In this document: piece after piece, positions 35,030 to 45,659 of the stretch
Position numbering within the stretch: the first letter of the stretch is position 1
Layout: the number at the start of each line of letters is the position of its first letter
Assembly: GCA_033439265.1 (NCBI GenBank)
Contig: JAVTVX010000010.1
Span: 8,122,001-8,186,000, forward strand
Direction of reading: 5' to 3'
Source: Dillenia suffruticosa
Taxonomy: Eukaryota; Streptophyta; Magnoliopsida; Dilleniales; Dilleniaceae
Length of the DNA stretch: 64,000 nt
Notes under the pieces: model-generated
Seen by the model: the letters and a program-made list of their open reading frames with translations, nothing else
Databases searched by the model: none
What the model was told of the DNA's origin: nothing
Position numbers and translations under genes: made by a program

Positions 35030-35520
35030 TCTGGTTGCTTGTTAATTACAGTAGGAGAGTTGTGGGGCCTTCTTTATGGTTTTGTTCCTAGCTTAGGACT
35101 TGGGTTTTGGGTTAGTTGAGTGGAAATGGACTCAAATCAGCCTTAGTACTAGTGAACAATGAAGTGAAGTCTAGTACTCTATCAAGCATCGTCACAGAGT
35201 GCAAAAGACTGACAAAATAGAATCGAATTTGCCACCTAAACCATGTTTACAGAGAAGCCAACTCAGCTGCGGATTGGCTTGCAAAGAGAGCTTGTAAGGA
35301 ACCAATTGACATTAACTCCCTTGAAGATCCCCCCAAAGATTTGCTTGGAATCCTTAAAATGGGCTACGCGGGTACTGCCTATGCTAGAAATGTTTAGTCC
35401 GCTATATCTACTTTCTGCGCCTGTGTAAGGGCCTCCAATTGGTCTCTCCTCTGTTTATTTGTTGTCTCTGTTCCTAGGGCTGTCGGCCCACTCTCTGAAT
35501 AAAGTCAGTTAATGGTATCA
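35030..35520 (+). mobile_element. LINE 3'-end relic with RNase H domain
   Basis: The plus strand reads, in broken frames, GELWGLLYGF, then LVNNEV..STLSSIVTECKRL, then NHVYREANSAADWLAKRACKEPIDINSLEDPPKDLLG (35238-35345) and a stop after GYAGTAYARNV. This is the plant LINE/RVT_3 RNase H with its typical REANSAADWLA motif. A CTAGGGCTGTCGGCCC motif and AATAAAG follow (35476-35506), as in LINE 3' ends. 5'-truncated, with in-frame stops upstream; no poly(A) tail is left. Confidence 0.68.
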
Positions 35521-37971
35521 ATCTGGATTAATTAATTAGAGCTTGGGGTGGAATTTAAAATATATATATTCCAAAGAGTTGAAAAGTGTATAAGTAGAAA
35601 TACCCTATTATCTGGAACATTTATCTCTTAAACAACAAAAAAGTAACCAAGGTTGAGTGATGGCCTAGTGCATATAACATAGTAACATGACTGTATTTGG
35701 TTCCTACATGCAGTTTGGTCTAAATAATTTGGTATTTACAATTAAAATTTCATACATTTTCATAATTAAGAGGCTTGAAATCTAATATATTGTTTAGTAA
35801 ATAGCCATTTTAGCAAACAAATCAAAGCAGTGTTGCTCATAGAAACATAGTTAGCAAACAAATTTGGACATTCATTACCTTTTATTAAAAGATGTCCCAA
35901 ACACACATGCCTATTCCGAACCATCAAAACCTTATTATCAATCACTAATTGCTAAAGTCGATTGGATATTGTAACCAAAAAAAAAAAGTCGATTGGATAT
36001 CACTTGGAATAAGAATTTGGAATATGAAGTTGATCGCTTCTAAATCAAGCAATAAACCATAGAAACATTTTCCCAAGTTAAATCGATTGTTATCAATTTC
36101 TTATTATGTTAGTTGCAACTCCAAAATAACAAGAAAATTCCCCTTTCAAATGCCCAAAGACCCTTTGTAGAAGACTGATGGGGTATAATTGATGAAGAAG
36201 GGTTACGAAGGAAAATAAAGAAAAAGAAGCTAATTTGAAGCATTCATCAAAGAGGGAAAGGATGGACCGAAGCGCTCTTATATTAGCATGCAGGCATATG
36301 GATTTTAGGATTTATTGCATGAATTTTCTGGAGGCGAAGTCAAATTTTTTCTCTTATGTGCATGTGATTTCAAGGAAAATTGAACTTTGTTTTGGAAATA
36401 TTAAAAATTCCCAACATTGTTGACTTATTTCTAATATTTAGGAGTAATCTTTTAGAAAATTTGGTTTTTATAATCTTTTGTTTTCGGCAATTTTTTTAAA
36501 TCAATCAGAATATTTTCTTTTAATTAAATCTTTTCTTTTTAGTAGCTATCGAGATTCAGATTTTTTTTAAAAAAAAATAGGATATCCACTCTCATAAAAG
36601 AGGCATAAAAACCCTACGAGAATACACATTTTGTAGTTTATTTTCTACATAATTTATTTATTTTTGTTCGTTTGTTTTTCTTTCATGTTTTGTTTCTAAT
36701 TTTCTTTTTTAATTGAAAGCTAGTGGAAACTTTGATTCATGATGTTGTAAAATCTAATTGTACTCAATCATTCAACAATCATAGGTATTTGCTTAACTTT
36801 TACTCTTTAGTGTTCAAAAATTATTTTGGCTTTTGTTAAATAGAATGGCCATTATTTGATAATTCTAAAATAATTATAGTCAATTAAAACAACAGATCCA
36901 TAATTATTTGTTAGTTTTAATGAAATAGCATATGAAATAATTTCACGCCATCACAAGTAGGGTTATCTATGTCATGAAATTAAGTAATAAAATTTAAATA
37001 AACCTGATTGAGTGTTTGTTAATTCAAATTAGATCTCTCAAGATTTTAAAACTGTTAAAATATTAAATCCTAAAATCTTCTCTAGTATTGTCTTTTAATT
37101 AGAAAAATAATTAAAAAGTTTCTCTTAATTATGAAATAGTAAGAAGAGATTGGTTATTATGCGGTTGTTGAAAACAATAATCAATTTATTTATGTATTGT
37201 TGAATCTAGAATCAATTGATTGAATTAAGATGGAAATAAATCATTCGACTAGATTATTTTACTTTGATATTTATTCCTTTGATTTTGCCTCATTTTATTT
37301 TACCTTTATTATTTCAATTTTGCTTTATAATTTAATTTTTTGATTAATTTAAGTTTTATTAATTTAAAGACCTGATGTTTGGATTCAAGTGTGATTGAAT
37401 CCAAGACTTGAAGGAGGGAGGGGGGGAGGCGATTTTGTTATCTGTTTTAAGTGTCAAGCATAGAACGGGCCCAAGGCGTATGGTCAACTTTGAGGGTCGT
37501 AAGCAAAGCCCCACCTTTATTAATTACTTTATGGATATGTGACCACACAATATTCTAAGATGAGATGAGTTCATATGTGCTCCATCTAGAAGTCCCGTGT
37601 GTGTAAGGATTAAAATATTGATCTCATTTTGATTCTCTCTCTCTCTTTCACACCCCCTAGAACTTTTATTTTGTGATTGGTTTCACATGTATTGACATAG
37701 TGCTGTCGGCGAAACATGGATTTCTAATTGGAATAGTCACAAACGCACGCGCATATAGTCTTACGCAAATGCAAATATTAATCATTATCATGTAAGATCA
37801 GTGACAATATATTATACAATTTTAATCAAATTTTTAAATTTAAATATTTAAAATAAAAAAATAAATGTAAGAAGAGTTAGTGATTAAATTAGATTTCACA
37901 ATATTCAAATCGAATTAATAACGTAATTCGGATATCGATGGTCAAAGAAAAAAATCTACGCAAATATCATA
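35521..37971. other. Intergenic, no gene recognised
   Basis: AT-rich non-repetitive DNA with a G-rich stretch GGAGGGAGGGGGGGAGG at about 37413-37429. Frames such as 36235-36423 have no recognisable content. Confidence 0.55.
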
Positions 37972-38519
37972 CATTACAAAAAAATAGGTTTTTAGTCACA
38001 AATTTAATGACGAAAATTTTAAAAAAATTGGTCGCTAAAAACATTAGCGACGGATTTAGCGACAAAAAATTTTTCGTCACTAATAACGCGTCGCAAAAAT
38101 TTAGCGATGAAAATTAGAAATCCGTCGCAAAATTTAGCGACGAAAATCTGAAATCCGTCGTTAAATTTAGTGACAAATAATTTTTTGTCGCCAAAATTTG
38201 TCACAAAATTTAGCGACAAAAAATTATCCGTCGCTAAATTAGCGACAGAAAAAAAATCCGTTGCTAAATTTAGATACGAAAATCTAAAATTCGTCACTAA
38301 ATTTAGCGATAAATAATTTTTATCGCTAAAACCCGTCGCTAATTTAGAAACAAAAAATTATCTTTCGTTAAATTAGCGACAAAAAAATTATCCGTAACTA
38401 ATTTAGCGATAGAAAAATTATCCGTCGCTAATTTAGAGACAAAAATATCCGTCTCTAATTTAGCGACGAAAAAAAAATCCGTCTATAATTTAACGACGAA
38501 TAAAAAAATCCGTCGTTGG

Positions 38520-38866
38520 TTCCAAATTCGTCGAAGAACGCGCCCTGCACACCTGAGCAGCACTTGCCTGCAAGCCACGTGCCTGGACGCCCCGCCCACT
38601 CGAGCCAGCACCAGCTTGCAAGCTACCTGCTCGCCTGAGCTAGCACCTCGGCCTGCAAGCGCGCCCTCCCGCCCCCGAGCCAGAGCCAGCACCCCCATCC
38701 TCACTTCCCCGGCCTGCAAGTGCGCCCTCCCGCCCCCGAGGTAGAGCCAGCACCCTGTCCTCACTTAATTGCTGGAAAATGCCTCCGCATTGCCTCCAAA
38801 GTAATTCGAACTTCGAACTCCTGCACACACATCAACCTGTAAAAGCATTTAACCACCAAGCCAATG
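38520..38866 (-). other. tRNA-like segment plus GC-rich block (first module of the element)
   Basis: Minus strand: A-box-like TTGGCTTGGTGGTTAAATGC (38844-38863, near TRGYNNARNGG), B-box-like GGAGTTCGAAG (38811-38821), GGAGGCAATGCGGAGGCATT, then the GC-rich block 38520-38760. Within the block a 61-bp unit starting GGCCTGCAAG is tandemly doubled (38650 and 38711). The AT-rich strip beyond the A box (TTTTTTACTTATTATCTTTC) is also shared with the module at 26795. Confidence 0.6.
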
Positions 38867-39434
38867 TTAGTATGTGATATAAATTTCTTTTTTTTTTTTT
38901 ACTTATTATCTTTCCTTCACATTTTTATAATAATAATAAAATAATATATAATAACAATTTAAAATAATAAATATAATATTTTTTTACTTAAACCACCAAC
39001 CTAAAATAATATTAATTAAAAATAATAAATATGATAATTTTTAATAAAATAAAAAAATATAAAATACTAATTTACAATAAAATAATAAATTAATTAAAAA
39101 ATATATTAATATTATATTTTGTTTTCTTCTTTTTTCTTTTATTTTATTATTTTATTTTTATTTTTCATTTTTATTTTATTTTTTTAATCAGTTTAAAAAT
39201 GGGGTATCTTAATAATATAAAATTATAATTATTAATAAATTATAATATATTAATAATTTAAAAAACTATATATTTAATCACAAAATATTTTTATTCAAAT
39301 ATATAAGTAAATATAATTATTATATATAAGAAATTTCAAAGAAAAAAAAACCCAAGTAAGAGGAAGGAAAAAAAAATGAGAATAGAAAAAAAATGAGGAG
39401 GAAGAAAGAAAAAAAAAATACTTACAAATAAGTC

Positions 39435-39740
39435 TTAGGGTGGTCCATTGGTTGACACATTCTCCGTTCAAATCCGAGTTCCAAGGTTCAAATTTCTTCA
39501 ACAGCATTTTTTTAACATTATTTAGCATTAAAACAATGAAGGGCGGGCGCCCGAGCGTACGCATGGGTGCTAGTGCATGCATGCGCCCCAGCAGGCGCGC
39601 CTAGGCGCACGCCCCTGACTGTGGGCTGGCACGCACGCATGTGCGCCCACGCAGGCGCTAGTGCATGCATGAGCGAGCCACCTAGGCGCGCGCCCCTGAC
39701 TGCTCCCAGCGCCCGCGCAGCCTTGCGCCCAGGCCCGCCG
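39435..39740 (+). other. Second tRNA-like segment plus GC-rich block, opposite orientation
   Basis: Plus strand: GGGTGGTCCATTGGTTGAC (39438-39456) as an A-box-like stretch and CCAAGGTTCAAAT (39481-39493) as a weak B box. The GC-rich block 39540-39740 follows, with repeated GCATGCATG and CCTAGGCGC motifs. Weaker tRNA likeness than the other copies. Confidence 0.45.
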
Positions 39741-40139
39741 AATTAATATTAATTAAAAAATATTATAAATGATTTGTATTATTGAATAAAATAATAGAAA
39801 TAAAATAAAAGGTACCTATACAATAATAAAAAATATTAAATAAAAGAAAAAAAGAAAAAAAATAATAAATTAATTAAAAAATATATTAATATTATTCTTA
39901 GAAAAATAAAATATAAAAAAATAAAATAAAATGTTATTTTAAAATATTATAACAGTTTATATGGTTTTAAATAATATAATTTAAATAAAATAAAATATAT
40001 GGTCTTTTTTTAAGATTTAAATAATATTATTCTTTAAAAAAATGAAATATAATATAATAAAATAAATTGTTAAATTAAAATATTATAAAATAGTAATATG
40101 ATTTGTTAATATAAATTAAAAAAATGAGATAAAACTGAT

Positions 40140-40265
40140 TCAGCGACGACATTGGAATCCGTCGTTGAAACAGCGACGGACTTGGAATCCGTCGCTGAAA
40201 CAGCGACGGACTTGGAATCTGTCGCTAAAACAGCGATGGACTTGAAAATCCGTCGCTAAATTACC
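40140..40265. repeat. ~30-bp palindromic tandem repeat, 4 copies
   Basis: Units CAGCGACGGACTTGGAATCCGTCGCTGAAA recur four times with minor changes (starting at about 40141, 40170, 40200 and 40230). Each unit is itself an inverted repeat (CAGCGACGGA..TCCGTCGCTG). Confidence 0.85.
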
Positions 40266-41736
40266 GACCGATAAAATTCATCGTCGCTAAATTAATTTTT
40301 TAATTTAAATATTATATTAATATTATATTTTATTTAATTATATATAAAAAATTTTACTACGGATTGAAATTCTTGTCGCTAAATTTATCGACCGGAAACA
40401 AATCTATTGCTAAATTAATTTTTAATTTCAATATAACATATTAATAAAATAAAAATAAAAATAAAAATAAAATAAAATTCTATTTAAAAAAGATTAAATT
40501 TTGTGACGGATATAAAAATTTGTCGCTAAATTAGCGACTGATATAAATTCATCGCAAAATCAGTTACTAAATTTGCAACGCATATAAATTCATCGCTAAA
40601 TCCGTCGCTAAATTAGCAACGGATTCTTTATTCGTCGCTAAGTTACCGATGGATTTCTCGATCCGTTGCTAATTTAGTGACGGATTTCTAAATCCGTCAC
40701 AAAATCCGTCGCTAATTTAATCCTTTTTTTATATAAATTTGTATTTTATATTTTGTTTTCTTCTTTTTTCTTTTATTTTATTATTTTATTATTATTTTTC
40801 ATTTTTATTTTATTTTTTTGAATCCATAGAATAGTTTAAAAATTGATAGTCGTCTAACCTAATTATCCGTGCCATCCAATGATAAATGAAGATAAACAAT
40901 TGAACTTTTAAATACGATTGAATTATATGAGAGAAACGAACGGATATAGAAGATGAAAAATATAAATGGTGAACTCCACAACCATGACTTATTTAAAATT
41001 GTCTGTTACATATTTATTCAATTATTTATTTTTGTAAATTCTCAGTTTATTAAAAATTATAATATTTATTATATATTTAATTCAATTTCGTTATTCAGAA
41101 TTAGTTAAAACGGGGTCATGGTTAAAAATATTTCCTAATAGAGTATAAAAAAATTTAGTTGTGAAATTAGTCTTAAATTTTGAAATATAGATAATAAATT
41201 AGCGACGAATTTAGTCACGAATATTTTTTTTTGGCTAATTAGCGACAAATTTAGCTATAAATATTTTTTATTGCTAATTAGTGATGAATCCAGCCACGAA
41301 TTTTAGATTTCATTGCTAAATTTAGAGACAAATATTTTTTCGTAGCTAATTAGCGACGAAAAATTTTTGTAACTAATTAGCGACAGAATTTCCCACGAAA
41401 TTTTTTCGTTACTAAATTTAGCGACGAAAGTTGTCACGAACTTTAGCTACGGATAACTGTATCCTTGGCAAAATTTAGCCATGAAATATTATTCGTCACT
41501 AATTAGCAACAAAATTTGTAACGAAATATTTTTTGTCGCTAATTAGCGACGAATTTAGTCACGAAAACTTTTTCATCACTAATTAACAACGAATTTAGTT
41601 ACGAATTATGTGTCCGTCACTAATTTAGCCACGACTTTCTTTTTGTCGCAAATTTTGTGGCAAATTAGCGACGAAAAAGTTTTTGTCGCTAAATTTGTCT
41701 CAAAAATCCGTGATAAAACTGTGTTTTTTTGTAATG

Positions 41737-43406
41737 ATATGTGACACTTGCAAACCATAGGTTCCACCCGGAATATAGGGTGATCATATGTATCTATATG
41801 ATTAGTTATAATATAGATTAATAAGTAACATAACTAAGCACAAACTTTACTTGTTACTTTTAATCTTAGTTTATATGATTTTCTCTCTCTCTCTCTCTCT
41901 CCCTCTCTCTCTAAATCATGTTTCCGAGATTTTTGCCAACTTATAAGACTAAGACTGGAGCATAAACAATGGAAAATGCCGCCCAATCACAAGACTACAA
42001 TTATTTTATATTGGTCTAGTGGATTGCTTATCCTTTTCAATCAATAATGTAAAAGAACTTATGGGGCTCAAAAAAAGTAAATGGAAATCATTGAGTAATT
42101 AGGAATAAATAAAAGAAGACGCGCAAAATACAAAATCTAGACTAATAATTTTTCGGGGTACAAAGATATCAAATCATTAAGTTAATCTAAGATCAAATCT
42201 CATATTTAATATGAAAATAATGATATTTATATTGAGTAGGTTAATTTTGTCAAAAGAATAAGACACCATAGACGTGGGACTAGTCAAAGTTGGAGCATCT
42301 CTCCAAACCCTGCACCAAAGGCAAAGGAAATGCGATTGGATGATTGCCTAGTTCACCTTGACAAGTCCACAAGGGCGTGCTCGAGTTGAGTGAAGTAAAA
42401 TGCCAAAGCTGGTTCTTCCAAAGAACATTTTTTAAATTTCTTCCATGATCGAGCCATGCAATTCCAAGTTGCAAGATCACACCATCGAATCATAGCTTAA
42501 ATGAGATTTTTAATTGCCCATATCCTTTTTTAATTTCAAGAGAGGATAATAATTGCACGACATACTTGTCAAGTTAGGACTGTTGGTTTCTCCTCGGATC
42601 TATAAATTTTACTTTACTTTTTACTTTTTATTTATCGTCTATTAAAACAAGATATTTAAAATATGACTTGCTTCTGAAATTAGACTTTTCTCCTCTTGTT
42701 AAAAAAAAAAAAGACTATTTAATGGAGTGCCAACTGATCTCTTAAATTTTAGCCAGAGAGAACCTGTAAAAAATGGAAAGAGAAATTAGGCAAAGTCATC
42801 AGTCATCCCTTTAAATCCTGAACAGTGAGACCTTTTTTTTTTAATACAAGCATCCATAACCACATTTTCTTTCTTTAATAAAATGATTTTGAGTTCTAAT
42901 AATTTTAATTTATTTAATAATTATATAAAAAATTTATTAATTTTATAGTTCTAAATTGATAAACCTCATAATTAACAAAATTAAAAAGACAACTTTTTAT
43001 GAAAAATGATGTTAAATTTTGATAATTATAATTAAGAAGACTTAAAATTTGAAAAGAAAATTAGCATAGGCTACTTGTTTCAAGATTACAAATGGACAAA
43101 ATTATTGAATTGATTGTTTGAAATGAAATATCAATTGAAAATGTTATAGCAGCATTACATGAATTTTGGACCATGTATTCAGAACTTTTTTTAAAATAGA
43201 ACTTGATGTAAAAAATTAAAGTTTGTTAAATAAGTAATAGTAGTCGACCACACGTATTATATAATATGTAATATTTTTACCATTATCAGAGTTTGTCGGG
43301 TGAATATATATATCTATATATATATATATAGAAACCAAGTACGTAGCCGCAAAAACATACCATATAATTATAGCACAAAATAATAAACAAAACTATTTAT
43401 AAATAA
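41737..43406. other. Intergenic, no gene recognised
   Basis: Includes a (CT)n stretch at 41882-41912 and an AT array at about 43303-43330. A 66-codon minus frame at 42280-42480 lies in a stretch of more even base composition (42240-42490) but shows no motif I can name. Confidence 0.55.
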
Positions 43407-44079
43407 TGTTACATAGTGTTGGTAATAAATTTGGCTCCACAAATGATAGTTTTGTTGACTCGAACAAGATGACTGTCCATTTGTTGATCTTGATTAATGA
43501 GACTTGCAAAAGATTGGCGGATGGTACTTTGGTGGGGAGACTGATACTTAAATCGAGAAACAGACTGAAAAAGAATTCCATAATGTCTTTGTGTGCAATA
43601 TGTAAGTTCAGATACTGTACTTGACCTGTTGTTAATGATATATGTACAGTTTTCGTGTATGAGTTTTGTAGCAAATCAAGGCATTAAAACTCTAATTTCC
43701 TTATGGAAATGTTTCGAGATTCTCAGGTACTTAACAAAATTGTAATAGATTCAGAGTCTTACCAGTTGGGGAAAGTTTCAGATCGTCAGGGGATTACTTT
43801 CCTTATTGGTGAGGATTCAAAGATTTCTAGGCTTGTTACGACATGCCACTCCTCGTGTCTTATAGGAAAATGAATATTATTCCAAGTTGACCAAATATTT
43901 AATATCAAAAAGATTCGAGAGTCGATCAAGTAGCTATAGAGAAAGATTTGGATGGTATGCATTGAGAGGACGGGGCATGTCCCTTGTAAATGGCATGTTT
44001 TGGTTCATTTTAGTGCATTTCTCCATTGGGCCTTGAGCTTATGTCTCACACTAATGGTCCTTTGGACCACGCTCCATCA
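43407..44079 (-). repeat. 3' LTR of Gypsy element
   Basis: On the minus strand it begins TGATGGAGCGTGG at 44079, just after a polypurine tract AAGGAGGGGGA (about 44084-44094), and ends CTATGTAACA at 43407. It shares stretches such as TGTTGACTCGAACRAGATGA and CTTGATTAATGA with the 5' LTR. Confidence 0.75.
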
Positions 44080-45019
44080 CTTGTCCCCCCTCCTTGTGTC
44101 GTTTTAAGGAAAACAACATAAAGAGTAAGTTTAAAGATCACCATTTGAAAGGTCATGACGCTATTAGGAGGTAATCACCAAATAAATAACTCTTGAATAA
44201 ATGTCATGTAGGAAGTTGGAGAGTTTGAACTCATTTATTATGCATGTCTTTCATTGGGACGTTTCAGTTGCTTAGAGTCATAAAGATCACGTCTCCATGA
44301 TTATAAACAGAAGAGGAGATTTCAGTACCTTTTCTAAGTGATTTTAACTGTTCTGAGAGTGATTTTACAAGTTCCTTCTCTTAAGAGTCGGTGCTTCTCA
44401 GAGACAACTTGAATATGGGTTTTGAACCACAAAACCTGATGCGATAGAAGACTTCTGCCAATACAAAGATCCATCAAGAATGACATTGCCAATACAAGGG
44501 TCTATCATGACGTTCGGGGTCCCAATATTACAATGGAATCTATCGGAGTTCCTCGAGGATCCTGGCTTTGGGTACAAAGAAATCTTAGTTTGGACAAAAG
44601 AGATCTTTATTTGTAATGGAAGCTCTCTTCTCAAGGTCAAAATCATCATCTAGCCCCCACGTACAACAGGTGACTGAGGATTCTTCCTCATCCTTTTTCA
44701 GGTCGGGCGACAAGAGGAGTTGGGAGATTGGAGGAAGCCAAATGATGGAGGTGTGAAATTTTGATGCATATTTTTTTGTCTTTTTTTGGTCATCTCCAAC
44801 CCTTTTCAAAATTCTTTTCAGCTTCTCTTGTAAAAAGTTTTTTAATTTTTCTTCTAATTGTATGATGTCTCTTTTACATTGTGTGAAATTTTATATTTCT
44901 CGTTTCATTTGTATTTACTCTGTCTTGTAATAATATTGATAAATAAATTTCTTGTCTTTCCTTCTTGAAAATTGTACTGCATGTCTGTCCTATACCTATG
45001 ATGTGAAACATTTGAATCG

Positions 45020-45515
45020 TTCAGATGGCCTTTGGTCAGTGAGTTCAACATTTGTGATTTTAATAAAAAACATTGGTTGTGTTTACCCGTCAGGGAGTTA
45101 TGTCTCTTATTGTCAACAGTTATGTTTGGTAGGGTATTCAATCAGGAGAATTTAAATGATAGGATGAGTTGTATTTACCTGTCGGAAGATATATCCCTTA
45201 TTGATGACACGCTACGCTCGGTATGATATTTAATCGAGAGAGTTCAAATGATAAGATAGGCTGTGTCTACCCATCTATCCATCGGAAAGATGCATCTCTT
45301 ATTGACGATATGCTACGTTTCGTAGGATATTCAATAATCGAGAGAGTTCAAATGATAGAATGGATCTTGTCTACCCTAGGTGAGATACATCCCTTATTGA
45401 TGACACAATACGTTCGATAGAATATTCAATTGAGAGGGTTTAAACGATAGGATAGGTTTTGTCTACCCATCGGGGAGATGTATCCCTTATTGACAACACG
45501 CTACATTCAGTATAT
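45020..45515. repeat. ~95-bp tandem repeat, about 5 copies, in Gypsy 3' region
   Basis: Units contain CTTATTGATGACACGCTACG, then GATATTCAATYGAGAGAGTTCAAATGATAG and GTCTACCCATCGG-like text; the first of these recurs near 45108, 45199, 45302, 45398 and 45490. The unit length varies from about 87 to 103 bp. Confidence 0.82.
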
Positions 45516-45659
45516 ATATAGAAACAGAGCATTTGGTTGATACGTCAATGTAGCAGGATAAAGGTCTTACTTGACTGATCGGCTAAATAAGTAACAGAGC
45601 ATGTTTCCACGAGAAAATGACAATCATTATTGATAGTAAATACGTAAAATGTAAATTTT

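Larger units (their letters stand above)
37972..41736. mobile_element. Non-autonomous CACTA element with CATTACA ends (3765 bp)
   Basis: Left end CATTACAAAAAAATAGGTTT at 37972 and right end GTGTTTTTTTGTAATG at 41736, with ATA duplicated at 37969-37971 and 41737-41739. Subterminal GCGACGAA repeats lie at 37990-38520 and 41190-41720. The interior holds two tRNA-like/GC-rich modules facing opposite ways, AT-rich filler, and a second palindromic block (40140-40740). About 400 bp at 40830-41190 match, inverted, 54660-54990 of the element at 54117 and in part 34020-34110 of the 10-kb element. No coding capacity; GC-rich frames around 38483-38828 are not genes. Confidence 0.87.

Noticed and set aside
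38483-38828. Alanine/glycine/arginine-rich open frames on the minus strand
   Set aside because: They arise from the GC-rich block of a non-autonomous CACTA element, contain a tandem doublet and match no protein family I know.
42280-42480. 66-codon minus-strand frame in more complex sequence
   Set aside because: No motif or family could be named, and neighbouring frames are equally open; left as intergenic.
44398-44809. Minus-strand frames between Gypsy 3' LTR and tandem array
   Set aside because: No similarity to known accessory proteins could be seen; treated as part of the element's 3' region.
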